Below, one piece after another: positions 24,380 through 33,546 of a DNA stretch of 64,000 nt. Origin of the DNA: Microbacterium sp. Marseille-Q6648 (GTDB taxonomy: Bacteria > Actinomycetota > Actinomycetes > Actinomycetales > Microbacteriaceae); NCBI RefSeq assembly GCF_943181415.1, contig NZ_CALPBZ010000002.1, positions 372,001 through 436,000 on the forward strand, written 5' to 3'. Under the pieces are notes generated by a model. The model was not told the origin of the DNA. It saw nothing but the letters and a program-made list of their open reading frames with translations, and ran no database searches. How positions within the stretch are numbered: position 1 is the first letter of the stretch; every line of letters begins with the position of its first letter. A program made the translations under genes and the position numbers.

Positions 24380-25018
24380 ATGACACCCGTGACCTGTGCG
24401 TGGCGAGGAGAGGACGATCCGTCCCGCATGGACCGCGCGGTGCTGCAGCTGGGCGATCTCGGCATGACGGGTCACGGCACGTCGATGACCGATGAGTACT
24501 CGCTGTCGTGGCGACTCGATGCGACGGGCGTCGACCCCGCCGCCGACGACGGTTCCGGCCCGGGCCGGGGGTGGCGCACGCGTGCGCTCGAGGTCGCCGT
24601 CCACGCCGACGGCTGGTCGCGCGCGCTGCGCCTCGTTCGCGACGCGCGCGGTTCCTGGTCCGCCGAGGCGCGGTCTCAGGGCGGGAGGACCCTGCCGCAG
24701 GCCGGACTGCACGACCCGGCATCCCTCGACGATGCCCTCGACTGCGACCTGGGACTGTGCCCGGTCACCAACACGATGCCCATCCGGCGGCACGCGCTCG
24801 CGGAAGTGGGCTTCGGAGAACCGCGGGACGTGCACCTGGCCATGGCGTGGGTCGAGGTCCCGTCGCTGCGCGTCGTGCGCAGCGAACAGGTCTACCGCGC
24901 GGTCTCACCAGGGCGCGTGCTCTACCGCAGCGCGGGATTCCAGGCCGAGCTCACCGTCGACGAGGACGGGATCGTCCGCGACTACCCGGGTCTCGCGCGG
25001 CGGATCGACGCGCACTGA
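24380..25018 (+). CDS. Putative glycolipid-binding family protein (DUF1089-like)
   Basis: A 212-residue soluble protein. The segment GHGTSMTDEYSLSWRLDAT near the N-terminus, the central DCDLGLCPVTNTMPIRR and the C-terminal QVYRAVSPGRVLYRSAGFQA are hallmarks of the putative glycolipid-binding family (PF06475 type), a beta-barrel related to the lipoprotein-localisation fold. There is no signal peptide. The start ATG follows GAGAGGATG-like sequence. The function is not established for the family; lipid binding is inferred from structure. It is divergent from the amylase-pullulanase gene and followed by a repeat-filled convergent gap. Confidence 0.82.
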   Translation: MTPVTCAWRGEDDPSRMDRAVLQLGDLGMTGHGTSMTDEYSLSWRLDATGVDPAADDGSGPGRGWRTRALEVAVHADGWSRALRLVRDARGSWSAEARSQGGRTLPQAGLHDPASLDDALDCDLGLCPVTNTMPIRRHALAEVGFGEPRDVHLAMAWVEVPSLRVVRSEQVYRAVSPGRVLYRSAGFQAELTVDEDGIVRDYPGLARRIDAH

Positions 25019-25034
25019 CGCACCCGGTCGATGC

Positions 25035-25152
25035 GGGCCTGGTGCCACGTGCGCACACATCCCGGACCCTCCGCGGCCATGGTGCCGCGTGCGCACGCAT
25101 CCCGACCCTCCCGGGCCTGGTGCCGCGTGCGCACGCATCCCCGACCCTCCGC
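25035..25152. repeat. Three tandem copies of a 38-40-bp unit carrying GTGCGCAC
   Basis: Units at 25035-25074, 25075-25112 and 25113-25152 share GG-CC-TGGTGCC-CGTGCGCAC-CATCCC and GACCCTCC. The palindrome GTGCGCAC sits at 25049, 25089 and 25127. The array lies between convergent genes, as does the 3.8-kb element with the same palindrome. I see no gene in this 262-bp gap. Confidence 0.8.
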
Positions 25153-25207
25153 CCGCCGCGTCGACGGGAGGAGATGTCGGCGCAGGGAGGACCTTCTCGG
25201 GCGAGTC

Positions 25208-25256
25208 GTCCTCCCGTGGTCGACAAGCCCTCCCCCGGCCGCGTCGACGGGAGGAC
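25208..25256. terminator. Inverted repeat between convergent genes
   Basis: GTCCTCCC-GTG-GTCGAC (25208-25224) pairs with GTCGAC-GGGAGGAC (25243-25256) around an 18-base loop, with a three-base bulge. It lies between the stops of the genes ending at 25018 and 25281 and could end transcription from both sides. A related GTCGACGGGAGGA copy lies near 25164. Confidence 0.5.
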
Positions 25257-25280
25257 ACCGGCGGTAGGAGGACGCCGACG

Positions 25281-26456
25281 TCAGAGACGCTCGATGATCG
25301 TGGCGTTGGCCATGCCGCCGCCTTCGCACATCGTCTGCAGCCCGTAGCGTCCGCCCGTGGCCTCGAGGTGCGCGACGAGCGTGCCGAGCAGCCGTGTGCC
25401 CGATGCGCCCACCGCGTGGCCGAGCGCGATCGCGCCGCCCCAGGGGTTCAGCCGGTCGGGATCGGCATCGAGCTCGCGCTGCCAGGCGAGCGGCACCGAG
25501 GCGAACGCCTCGTTCACCTCGTACGCGTCGATCTCGTCCAGTCCCAACCCGCTGCGCTCGAGGATCCGACGCGTGGCGGGGATGGGCCCGCTGAGCATCA
25601 TGAGCGGGTCGTCTCCGACGACCGCGAACGCGTGGAACCGGGCGCGCGGGGCGAGCCCGAGTTCGGTCGCCCGCTCCTCCGACATGATGAGGACGGCGGA
25701 AGCGGCATCCGTCAACGGAGACGACGTGCCGGCGGTGATGTGCCAGCCGATCTCGGGAAAGCGCGCGGCGAGCTCGTCGGTGCGGAAGGCCGGCGCGAGC
25801 CCGCCGAGACGCTCCGCCGTGGTGCCCTCACGCACGGTCTCGTCGAAGGCCACCGCCTCCTCCCCCGCCTGGACGGGCAGCACCTGACTGTCGAACCGGC
25901 CCGCCGCCCACGCCTCGGCCGCGCGCCGATGCGACTCGGCGGCATAGGCGTCGAGCTCGGCGCGACCGAGCCCCCAGCGCGCGGCGATCAGCTCGGCCGA
26001 CACGCCCTGGTTCACGAGCCCGTCCGGGTAGCGATGACGGATGCCGGGGGCCGGCGTCCCCCCCTGGCGCGAAGAGCCGAGCGGCACCCGACTCATGGAC
26101 TCCACGCCACCGGCGATCACGATGTCGTACGCGCCGGCCATCACCCCCTGAGCGGCGAAGTGCGCCGCCTGCTGGCTGGACCCGCACTGCCGGTCGATCG
26201 TGGTGGCGGGAACCCGCTCGTCGAACCCGGCGGCGAGCACGGCCTGGCGGGCGATGTTCATCGCCTGATCGCCGATCTGGCTCACGCAGCCGAAGAGCAC
26301 GTCGTCGACCTGGACGGACTCCAGGCCGCTGCGCTCGAGGATCGACGTGAGCACCCCGGCGGCGAGGTCGACCGGGTGCACCGCGCTGAGCGCGCCCCCG
26401 GGCTTGCCTCGCCCGGCCGGTGTTCGGACGACGTCGACGATGACGGCGGATCGCAT
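25281..26456 (-). CDS. Acetyl-CoA C-acyltransferase (thiolase)
   Basis: A 391-residue thiolase that cleaves or forms 3-ketoacyl-CoA. The nucleophilic cysteine is in TTIDRQCGSSQQAAHFAAQG, the GGVESMSRVP segment follows, and the C-terminal catalytic residues are in NPWGGAIALGHAVGASGTR and the Cys of MCEGGGMAN; NEAFASVPLAW matches the thiolase signature. ATG 26456 starts the conserved SAVIVDVVRTPAGR. It lies 13 bases downstream of prpC in the same direction, so it is likely the last gene of the propionate operon or read through from it. The length is normal, and degradative versus biosynthetic use cannot be decided. Confidence 0.93.
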   Translation of the reverse strand: MRSAVIVDVVRTPAGRGKPGGALSAVHPVDLAAGVLTSILERSGLESVQVDDVLFGCVSQIGDQAMNIARQAVLAAGFDERVPATTIDRQCGSSQQAAHFAAQGVMAGAYDIVIAGGVESMSRVPLGSSRQGGTPAPGIRHRYPDGLVNQGVSAELIAARWGLGRAELDAYAAESHRRAAEAWAAGRFDSQVLPVQAGEEAVAFDETVREGTTAERLGGLAPAFRTDELAARFPEIGWHITAGTSSPLTDAASAVLIMSEERATELGLAPRARFHAFAVVGDDPLMMLSGPIPATRRILERSGLGLDEIDAYEVNEAFASVPLAWQRELDADPDRLNPWGGAIALGHAVGASGTRLLGTLVAHLEATGGRYGLQTMCEGGGMANATIIERL

Positions 26457-26469
26457 GGTCGGACCGCCG

Positions 26470-27660
26470 TCAGCCGGCGGCCTCCTCGGGACGCTCGGCG
26501 ACCTCGAGCTCGGCGGTGTCGGGCACGTAGCCGTCCACGTGGCGTTCGTCGGGTCCGTTGTACGCCGACAGCGGCCGGATGAGCGCATTCGAGGCGAGCT
26601 GCTCCATGATGTGGGCGGTCCACCCCGTCACCCGGGCGGCGACGAACAGGGGCGTGAAGGTGAGGGTGTCGAACCCGATCAGGTTGTACGCCGGCCCGGA
26701 CGGATAGTCGAGGTTCGGGTAGATGCCCTTGCGCTCGACGAACGCGCTCTCGAGCGTGTCGTAGAGGTCCGCCACGTCGGGCCGGTCGTAGTGGGCGACG
26801 AGCGTGTCGAGCGCCGCCTTCATCGTCGGCACACGCGAGTCGCCCCGCTTGTAGACGCGATGGCCGAACCCCATGATCTTCCGCTTCTGCGCGAGCGCGG
26901 TGTCCAGCCACTCGTCGACGCGGTCCGCCGAGCCGATCTCGTCGAAGATGTGCAGCACCGCCTCGTTCGCGCCGCCGTGCAGCGGACCCTTCAGCGCGCC
27001 GACGGCGCCGACCACCGCCGAGTACAGGTCGCTGAGGGTCGACGCGATCACGCGAGCGGTGAAGGTCGAGGCGTTGAACGAGTGCTCGGCGTACAGGATC
27101 ATCGAGCGGTTGAACGCGTCGACGACGACGTCGTGGGACTCCTCGCCGAAGACCATCCACAAGAAGTTCGCGGAGTAGTCCAGGTCGTCCCGCGGCGCGA
27201 CGAGGTCCTCGCCCCGCCGTCGGCGCTGCCCGTAGGCGACGATCGCGGGCAGGACGGCGAAGAGACGGATGCTGCGCTCGAGGTTGTCCTCGGCGCTGCC
27301 GCTGACATCCATGACCGACCCGGAGCCCGCCAGGTCGCGGGCGCCGATGAGGCTGAGGGCCGTGCGCACCTCGTCCATGGGGTGCGCATCGAGCGGGACG
27401 AGGTCGATCGCGGCGCGGACGTCGTCGGGAAGGCCGCGGTGCTGCCGCTCCGTCGCGCGGAACGCGGCGAGCTCGTCGGGCGTGGGTAGCTCGCCGTGCC
27501 ACAGCAGGTATGCCACCGCCTCGAAAGGCTGGGTTCCGGCCAGTTCCTGCACCGGGTAGCCGCGGTACAGCAGGGAGTTCGTCTCGGGGTTGACCTTCGA
27601 CACGGCGGTCTCGTCGGCGACGACGCCGGCAAGGCCCTTCCTGATCTCGGTGGCGGTCAT
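26470..27660 (-). CDS. prpC: 2-methylcitrate synthase (citrate synthase family)
   Basis: A 396-residue citrate-synthase-fold enzyme that condenses propionyl-CoA with oxaloacetate. It has NSLLYRGYPVQEL, AEHSFNASTFTARVIASTLS, GALKGPLHGGANEAV, KIMGFGHRVYK and, near the end, catalytic Asp in YPSGPAYNLIGFD. The assignment to methylcitrate rather than citrate synthase rests on the adjacent prpB and prpD. The start ATG 27660 has AAGGAGTG upstream. It begins 1 base after prpB stops. Confidence 0.93.
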   Translation of the reverse strand: MTATEIRKGLAGVVADETAVSKVNPETNSLLYRGYPVQELAGTQPFEAVAYLLWHGELPTPDELAAFRATERQHRGLPDDVRAAIDLVPLDAHPMDEVRTALSLIGARDLAGSGSVMDVSGSAEDNLERSIRLFAVLPAIVAYGQRRRRGEDLVAPRDDLDYSANFLWMVFGEESHDVVVDAFNRSMILYAEHSFNASTFTARVIASTLSDLYSAVVGAVGALKGPLHGGANEAVLHIFDEIGSADRVDEWLDTALAQKRKIMGFGHRVYKRGDSRVPTMKAALDTLVAHYDRPDVADLYDTLESAFVERKGIYPNLDYPSGPAYNLIGFDTLTFTPLFVAARVTGWTAHIMEQLASNALIRPLSAYNGPDERHVDGYVPDTAELEVAERPEEAAG

Positions 27661-27661
27661 G

Positions 27662-28564
27662 TCACTCCTTGGTGATCGTGAACGTGAAGACGTCCTGGTC
27701 GAAGTGGGCGTACTGCTCGTAGTCCAGCAGGTCGTAGAGATCGGCGCGGTGCTGCATCTCACCGAGTCGCGAGGTGAGATGCCCTTCGTCGAGGAGCGTA
27801 TCGAGCCCCCGGGATGCCGCGCCCATCGCCAGCCGCAGCAGCGAGACCGGCCAGATGACGATGTTGACACCGACGTCCCGCAACCGGTCCGCGCTGAACA
27901 GGTCGGACTTCCCGAACTCGGTCATGTTCGCCAGGATCGGCACGTCGACGGCCGCGCGGATCGCGGCGAATTCGTCCAGCGTGCGCATCGCCTCGGGGAA
28001 GATCGCGTCGGCTCCGGCATCCACCAGCGCCTTGGCGCGATCCACGGCTGCATCGAGGCCGTCGATCGCGCGGATGTCGGTGCGCGCCATGATGAGGAAA
28101 TCCGGATCGCGGCGGGCGTCGACGGCGGCGCGGATGCGCTTGACGGCGGTGTCCTCGTCGACGACCGACTTGCCGTCCAGGTGTCCGCAGCGCTTGGGGT
28201 TGATCTGGTCCTCGATGTGCATGCCCGCCAGGCCCGCGTCCTCGAGCGTCTGGATGGTCCGCGCGACGTTCATCGGCTCGCCGAAGCCGGTGTCGGCGTC
28301 GATGATGGCGGGCAGGTCGGTCATCCGCGCGATCTGCTGCCCCCGGCCGGCGACCTCGGTGAGCGTCGTCAGCCCGATGTCGGGCAGTCCGAGGTCTGCC
28401 GACAGCACGGCGCCCGAGATGTAGACGCCCTCGAAGCCCTTGCCCTCGATGAGCCGCGCGGACAGCGGATTGAAGGCGCCCGGAAAGCGCAGCAGCTCGC
28501 CCGAGGCGAGGCGCTCGCGCAACCGGCGGCGCTTCTCGTGCGCGGGCACGGTCGAGTACAGCAT
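27662..28564 (-). CDS. prpB: Methylisocitrate lyase
   Basis: A 300-residue member of the isocitrate lyase/PEP mutase barrel that splits 2-methylisocitrate into pyruvate and succinate. Key segments are FPGAFNPLSARLIEGKGFEG, PAIIDADTGFGEP for Mg binding, HIEDQINPKRCGHLDGK with the catalytic KRCG cysteine loop, MARTDIRAIDG and IFPEAMRT. The start ATG shares its A with the stop of prpD (TGATG), so the two are translationally coupled. Length is usual for PrpB (about 300). Confidence 0.95.
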   Translation of the reverse strand: MLYSTVPAHEKRRRLRERLASGELLRFPGAFNPLSARLIEGKGFEGVYISGAVLSADLGLPDIGLTTLTEVAGRGQQIARMTDLPAIIDADTGFGEPMNVARTIQTLEDAGLAGMHIEDQINPKRCGHLDGKSVVDEDTAVKRIRAAVDARRDPDFLIMARTDIRAIDGLDAAVDRAKALVDAGADAIFPEAMRTLDEFAAIRAAVDVPILANMTEFGKSDLFSADRLRDVGVNIVIWPVSLLRLAMGAASRGLDTLLDEGHLTSRLGEMQHRADLYDLLDYEQYAHFDQDVFTFTITKE

Positions 28565-30090
28565 CAGAACAGGCCCTTGGGTGCCGGAGCGTTGGCCAGG
28601 ATGCCGGGGGCGGCGACGATCGTGAGCTGAAGGACCTCCTCGGCGGTGAGCTCGGGCAGTCGCTCGGCGAGCGCGAGGAAGCGGTCGATCTCCTCGGACG
28701 AGAGCACCGGCTCCGCCAGGATGCGGAACTTGCGGACGTAATCCGCTCGCGCGAACGGGCGGGCTCCGAGCGGATGCGCGTCGGCGACCGCGATCTCGTC
28801 CTCGACCGTGGTCCCGTCGGTCAGGGTGATGACCACCCGGCCGCCGAAGGCCTTCTCGTCCGGGTCCTCCGAGTGGTAGCGGCGCGTCCACTCGGCATCC
28901 TCCGCGGTGGTGATCTTGTGCCACAGCTCGACGGTGTCGCCGCGACCCGCGCGCTCCGGCGTGTAGGAGTCGACGTGGTGCCAGCCGCCGTCCTGCAGCG
29001 CGACGGCGAAGATGTACGGGATCGAGTGGTCGAGCGTCTCGCGCGACGCCGTCGGGTCGTACTTCTGGGGGTCGTTCGCGCCCGAGCCGATGACGTAGTG
29101 GGTGTGATGCGAGGTGTGCAGCACGATCGACTCGATGTTGGCGGGGTCGGCGAGGTCGGGTCGTTCGCCGTGGAGCTTGCGGGCCAGGTCGATCCAGGCC
29201 TGCGCCTGGTACTCCGCGGAGTGCTCCTTCGTGTACGAGTCGAGGATGGCGCGCTTGGGCTCGCCCGCCGCGGGAAGCGGCACGTCGTACGAGGCGTCCG
29301 GCCCGTCCAGCATCCATGCGACGACGCCGTCCTCGCCCTCGTAGATCGGCGACGGAGACGTCTCGCCCCGCATCGCACGGTCGACGGCCTCGATCGCCAT
29401 CTTGCCGGCGAAGGCGGGAGCGTGGGCCTTCCAGGTCGAGATCTCGCCCTTGCGCGACTGGCGCGTCGCCGTCGTGGTGTGGAGCGCCTGACCGACGGCC
29501 TGGTAGATCGTCTCGACCGGCAGGTTCAGCAGGGTGCCGATTCCGGCCGCCGCCGACGGACCGAGGTGGGCGACGTGGTCGATCTTGTGCTTGTGCAGGC
29601 AGATCGCGCGCACGAGGTCGATCTGCACCTCGTACCCGGTGGCCAGGCCCCGCACCAGGGCGGCGCCGTCGGCGCCGACGTGCTGGGCGACGGCGAGGAT
29701 GGGCGGAATGTTGTCGCCGGGGTGCGAGTAGTCGGCGGCGAGGAAGGTGTCGTGGTAGTCGAGTTCACGCACGGCGACGCCGTTGGCCCACGCCGCCCAC
29801 TCCGGTGACGTGCGCCGCTCGAGCGCGCAGCCGAAGATCGTCGCGCCGGTGCCGCTGACCGACACGGCGTGGTCGAGCGCCTGCTGCCGGGCCGCGCTCA
29901 CGGGGGCGCGGGTAAGGGATGCCGCGGCCACGGCCGCGTTGTCGATGACGCGGTTGATGATCATGTCGACGACATCCGCCTCGACCTCGACCGCGTCGGC
30001 GGCGACCTCGGCGATGTGCCACGCGAGCTGCCCCTCGCGGGGAAGGCTCTCGTCGCTGCGGTGCACGCGCAGGTGATGCGTGATGGTCAT
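28564..30090 (-). CDS. prpD: 2-methylcitrate dehydratase
   Basis: A 508-residue MmgE/PrpD-family enzyme that dehydrates 2-methylcitrate to 2-methylaconitate, independent of an iron-sulfur cluster. Visible features are [60 protein letters not shown] (substrate pocket), and in the C-terminal domain [15 protein letters not shown]. The start ATG 30090 overlaps the stop of the upstream gntR gene by 4 bases. With prpB and prpC it makes a complete methylcitrate cycle core apart from the aconitase step. Confidence 0.95.
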   Translation of the reverse strand: MTITHHLRVHRSDESLPREGQLAWHIAEVAADAVEVEADVVDMIINRVIDNAAVAAASLTRAPVSAARQQALDHAVSVSGTGATIFGCALERRTSPEWAAWANGVAVRELDYHDTFLAADYSHPGDNIPPILAVAQHVGADGAALVRGLATGYEVQIDLVRAICLHKHKIDHVAHLGPSAAAGIGTLLNLPVETIYQAVGQALHTTTATRQSRKGEISTWKAHAPAFAGKMAIEAVDRAMRGETSPSPIYEGEDGVVAWMLDGPDASYDVPLPAAGEPKRAILDSYTKEHSAEYQAQAWIDLARKLHGERPDLADPANIESIVLHTSHHTHYVIGSGANDPQKYDPTASRETLDHSIPYIFAVALQDGGWHHVDSYTPERAGRGDTVELWHKITTAEDAEWTRRYHSEDPDEKAFGGRVVITLTDGTTVEDEIAVADAHPLGARPFARADYVRKFRILAEPVLSSEEIDRFLALAERLPELTAEEVLQLTIVAAPGILANAPAPKGLF

Positions 30091-30794
30091 GCTGCTCCTT
30101 GTGTTGCTGCGGATCCGCGGCTGCGGGCGGAAGAGGCCGGACGGGGCGCAGACGCCGAGTGCGCCTGGCCCTCGAGGGACGAGAGGATGCTCTCGAGCGC
30201 GTGGTGAAGGTGGACGTGGGTGGCGTGGGCCGCGAGGTCGGGATCGCCGGCGGCGATCGCCGAGGCGATGAGCCGGTGCTCGGCGACCGACGCGGCCAGC
30301 CGTGCGGGGTTGTCGCGGGCGAGCCGGCGCACGCGCACGAGGTGCGTGCGCACGGTGCGCAGCGCCCCGACGAGGTAATCGTTGGCGACGGCGGCGTCGA
30401 TGGCGACGTCGAAGCGGGCGATGAGCGCGTAGTACGCGTCCCGCTGCTCGCCGTCCGCGACGAGATCGTCGGTGAGATCAGCGGCGAGCGCCGCGAACAC
30501 CCTGGCATCGCCGCGCTCGGCGGCGAGCCGGACCGCGGCCTCTTCGAGAGCGCGACGCACCTCGAAAAGTTCGCGGATGTCGTCGGCGTCGACATCGCTG
30601 ACGGCGGTCACGCGGGGCGATTGCTGCACCACCAGGCCGTCGGCCGCGAGCCTCCCGAGAGCCTCGCGCAGGGGTGTGCGGCTGACACCCAGGCGTGCCG
30701 CCTGCTCCACCTCGCCGAGGACGGCGCCGGGCGGCAGCGCGCCGCGCTGGATCTCGTCGAGGAGTGTCGCGTAAGCGCGGTCACTGGCTCGCAC
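30087..30794 (-). CDS. GntR-family (FadR/FCD type) regulator of the propionate operon
   Basis: A 235-residue repressor. The N-terminal winged helix-turn-helix reads [16 protein letters not shown] then [20 protein letters not shown], the classic GntR recognition helix. The all-helical C-terminal FCD domain has [16 protein letters not shown] and metal-binding-type histidines in [10 protein letters not shown] and VHLHHALE. The C-terminal 30 residues are a disordered Ala/Ser tail. GTG 30794 is the start. Being first in the operon and overlapping prpD, it is expected to bind its own promoter; GTATACAC half-sites upstream are candidates, and a methylcitrate-cycle intermediate is the likely effector (inference). 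Confidence 0.9.
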   Translation of the reverse strand: MRASDRAYATLLDEIQRGALPPGAVLGEVEQAARLGVSRTPLREALGRLAADGLVVQQSPRVTAVSDVDADDIRELFEVRRALEEAAVRLAAERGDARVFAALAADLTDDLVADGEQRDAYYALIARFDVAIDAAVANDYLVGALRTVRTHLVRVRRLARDNPARLAASVAEHRLIASAIAAGDPDLAAHATHVHLHHALESILSSLEGQAHSASAPRPASSARSRGSAATQGAA

Positions 30795-30844
30795 GCGTTC
30801 CCCCGTCCCGCTGGGTTGGTCGTCTCAGGATGCCGACCGCGCCA

Positions 30845-30907
30845 GTGTATACACAAACCCGCCCATGTCGATACTCGAAGCCATCTGTACCTGAGACCGT
30901 ATACACT
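30845..30907. promoter_or_regulatory. Paired GTATACAC sites, candidate operators of the gntR-prp operon
   Basis: GTGTATACAC, a perfect palindrome, is at 30845-30854, and CGTATACACT at 30898-30907. Their centres are 52 bp apart, close to five helical turns, in the 179-bp region between the divergent gntR-prp and ABC operons. The A/T-rich words stand out against the local GC content. Binding by the GntR protein is inferred from position. Confidence 0.5.
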
Positions 30908-30937
30908 GCGCCGCGAGGACGGTCGTCGGCATGAGTA

Positions 30938-30953
30938 TTCACAAATTTGTGAA
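30938..30953 (+). promoter_or_regulatory. 16-bp perfect palindrome TTCACAAATTTGTGAA before the ABC operon
   Basis: The palindrome ends 20 bases upstream of the ATG at 30974, on top of the likely core promoter or transcription start. The third gene of the operon encodes an HTH repressor, so autorepression is the simplest reading. It is separate from the GTATACAC sites. Confidence 0.6.
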
Positions 30954-30973
30954 ACAGGGGTAGCCTCGCGGTC

Positions 30974-31906
30974 ATGACAGACGTCATCCTCACTCGCGGC
31001 CTCACCAAGCATTACGGCCGCGTCCACGCCCTCGACGGCCTCGACCTGCGCGTGAGCGCTGGCCAGGTTCATGGCTTCCTCGGTCCGAACGGGGCCGGCA
31101 AGTCCACCACCATCCGCATCCTGCTCGGCCTCGCGCGCGCCACCTCGGGTGATGTCGCCGTGTTCGGCGAGGATCCGTGGCGACGGGCGTCCTCGCTGCA
31201 CCGGCGCATCGCGTACGTGCCCGGCGACGTGAGCGTCTGGCCCAACCTCTCGGGTGGGGAGGCGATCGACTTCCTCGCCCGCCTGCGCGGCGTCGCCCGG
31301 CACGACGCGGCGTACCGCGAGCGCAAGGAGCGGCTGATGTCGGCGTTCCAGTTCGACCCGCGCAAGAAGGGTCGCGCCTACTCCAAGGGCAACCGGCAGA
31401 AGGTGGCGCTCATCAGCGCGTTCGCCGTTCCCGCCGAGCTCTACGTGCTCGACGAGCCGACGAGCGGCCTGGACCCCCTCATGGACGTCGTCTTCCGCCA
31501 GGAGGTGAAGCGGGCGACGGATGCCGGTGCGACCGTCCTGCTTTCGAGCCACATCCTCTCGGAAGTCGAGCACCTGTGCGATCGCGTGTCGATCATCCGC
31601 GCAGGGCGCATCGTCGAGACCGGGACGCTCACCGAACTGCGCCACCTGACCCGCACGGAGGTCTCGCTCGACGCCGCTCCCGGCGATCCCGACGGTCTGT
31701 CGCGCATCCCGGGGGTCCACGATGTGGCCTCCGCAGACGGACGCGTCCGCTTCACCGTCGACAGCGATGCCCTCGCGGGGGTTCTGCCCGCGCTCGCCCA
31801 GCGCGGGGCGGCGGGGCTCCGGATCGCGCCGCCGTCCTTGGAGGAGCTGTTCCTCCGCCACTACGGGGAGGATGCCGCATCCGCCCCCGCACTGCGGCGA
31901 CGGTGA
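30974..31906 (+). CDS. ABC exporter ATP-binding protein
   Basis: A 310-residue ATPase of the DrrA/multidrug type. The Walker A is GFLGPNGAGKSTTIR, the Q-loop region contains RIAYVPGDVSVWPNLSGG, the signature is degenerate (YSKGNRQKVALIS), the Walker B and D-loop read LYVLDEPTSGLDPL and the switch His is in LLSSHILSEVEHL. The C-terminal 90 residues form the regulatory extension common in antibiotic exporters. It overlaps the permease gene by 4 bases (GTGA). A helix-turn-helix gene follows the pair, so this looks like an inducible efflux operon. The substrate is not predictable. Confidence 0.93.
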   Translation: MTDVILTRGLTKHYGRVHALDGLDLRVSAGQVHGFLGPNGAGKSTTIRILLGLARATSGDVAVFGEDPWRRASSLHRRIAYVPGDVSVWPNLSGGEAIDFLARLRGVARHDAAYRERKERLMSAFQFDPRKKGRAYSKGNRQKVALISAFAVPAELYVLDEPTSGLDPLMDVVFRQEVKRATDAGATVLLSSHILSEVEHLCDRVSIIRAGRIVETGTLTELRHLTRTEVSLDAAPGDPDGLSRIPGVHDVASADGRVRFTVDSDALAGVLPALAQRGAAGLRIAPPSLEELFLRHYGEDAASAPALRRR

Positions 31907-33525
31907 CGGCGATGCTGGTTTCTCTGCTCGGTCAGCGACTGCGCCGCGACGCCGTGCAGCTGACGGTGTGGGCCGCCGCGGCGGCCCTCCTCACCTACGG
32001 CTCCGCGTTCGGCGTGGCCGACACGTTCGGCACCGACGAGGAGCGACGGTCGCTCCTCGCTCTGGCCCTGGCCAATCCCGTCATCCTCCTCTTCCGAGGG
32101 CTTCCCTCAGGGGCGGAGGAGGGGGCCTTCCTGATCTTCCTCATCCTCCCGTTCCTGTGCCTCATGATCGCGATCATGGCGGGCTTCCTCGCCGTGCGGC
32201 ACACCCGCGCCGAGGAGGAGACCGAGCGCGCCGACCTCGTGTCGGCGACGCCGGCGGCGCGCACCCTCCCGCTGATCGCCACCTGCATCCACGGTGTGAT
32301 CGCGTGCGTGCTGTTCGCCGTCGCGGTCGCGCTGGCGCTGATGGCGACGGGGCTGCCCGCCTCGGGTGCGGCGACGACCGGGCTCGCCCTTCTGGTGACG
32401 GGTCTCGCCTTCTTCTCGCTCGGCGCCTTCTGGGCGCAGCTGGTGCGCTCGTCGCGGGCGGCGAACTCGCTCACGGTGGCGGTGCTGCTGACGACCTTCC
32501 TGCTGGCCGGCATCGGCAACGCGCTGGGCACTCCGAGCGATGACCTCACCCGCATGCAGAGCTCGCCGCTGACGTGGGCCTCGCCGTTCGGGTGGGCCGA
32601 GAACGTGCGCCCGTTCGCCGATGACGACCTGCGTCCCCTCGTCCCCGGCGTGATCGTCGGCGCGCTGCTCATCGGAGCCGCCGCGCTCATCCACTCCCGA
32701 CGCGACGTGGGCGCCGGCGTCGTCGAGGCCCGCGCCGCTCGCGCCGAGGCCGGCGCGCTCCTGTCGACCCCCTGGGGGCTCGCCTGGCGGCTGAGCGCGG
32801 GGTCTGTGGTCGCCTGGGCGATCGGCGCGGCGGTCGTCGGCGGCCTGTCGACGTCGCTCGGCTCGGTCGTCGGCGAGATGGCGACAGACAACCCCGCCGT
32901 CGCCGAGATCCTGCGCCGCATCGCCGCGCAGGGATCCATGGACCAGGGGGTGCTCGTGACGTTCTACGTCATGGTCGGCGTCCTCGCCTCGTGCTTCGGC
33001 GTGCAGACCGTGCAGCGGGCGCGCCAGGAGGAGATCCACGGCACGGCGGAGCCGACCCTCGCGACACCGGTGCACCGTTCGACATGGCTGGCGGCGTTCC
33101 TCGCGGCCGCCGTGTGCGGCATCCTCGTCATCGTGGCGTCGGCGGTCGCGGCGTCGGCGATCGCCCTGGCCGTCACCGGTGGCGAGTCCGACCGGCTGCG
33201 CGACGCGATCGTGTCAGGTGCCGGGCAGGTGGCGGCGGCATCCGTGTTCGTCGTGCTCACGGCGGTGGTGTTCACTCTGCTGCCGCGCGCCACGATCTCG
33301 TTGGGCTGGGCGCTGGTGATCGCCTCGGCCGCGCTGGCGCTGTTCGGGACGATCTTCGGTCTCGATGAGGCGCTCATCCAGCTGTCGCCGTTCGCGGCCG
33401 TCCCCACGCCGGACGGCGACGGCATCGACCCCGGCGGCGTGTGGGCACTCGCGAGCGTGGTACTGGTGGGCGGCGTCGCCGCACTGACACTGATGCGCCG
33501 CCGCGAGCTCGCGCCCGCCGGATAG
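31903..33525 (+). CDS. ABC exporter permease, two-fold membrane protein
   Basis: A 540-residue integral membrane protein with about twelve hydrophobic segments in two related halves, the second starting near residue 290 (GLAWRLSAGSVVAWAIGAAV). Between segments are soluble stretches such as HTRAEEETERADLVSATPAA and QRARQEEIHGTAEPTLATPV, which look like equivalent cytoplasmic loops in the two halves, evidence of internal duplication. GTG 31903 overlaps the ATPase stop; an ATG at 31912 is an alternative. The pattern matches YhgE/TipAS-resistance-like exporters that pair with a single ATPase. Confidence 0.9.
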   Translation: MTAMLVSLLGQRLRRDAVQLTVWAAAAALLTYGSAFGVADTFGTDEERRSLLALALANPVILLFRGLPSGAEEGAFLIFLILPFLCLMIAIMAGFLAVRHTRAEEETERADLVSATPAARTLPLIATCIHGVIACVLFAVAVALALMATGLPASGAATTGLALLVTGLAFFSLGAFWAQLVRSSRAANSLTVAVLLTTFLLAGIGNALGTPSDDLTRMQSSPLTWASPFGWAENVRPFADDDLRPLVPGVIVGALLIGAAALIHSRRDVGAGVVEARAARAEAGALLSTPWGLAWRLSAGSVVAWAIGAAVVGGLSTSLGSVVGEMATDNPAVAEILRRIAAQGSMDQGVLVTFYVMVGVLASCFGVQTVQRARQEEIHGTAEPTLATPVHRSTWLAAFLAAAVCGILVIVASAVAASAIALAVTGGESDRLRDAIVSGAGQVAAASVFVVLTAVVFTLLPRATISLGWALVIASAALALFGTIFGLDEALIQLSPFAAVPTPDGDGIDPGGVWALASVVLVGGVAALTLMRRRELAPAG

Positions 33526-33546
33526 GTTCGAGGGGGAAGGGACGAG

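Noticed and set aside
25035-25152. Tandem units as a CRISPR array
   Set aside because: Repeats are adjacent with no unique spacers between them, there are only three, and no cas gene is present.
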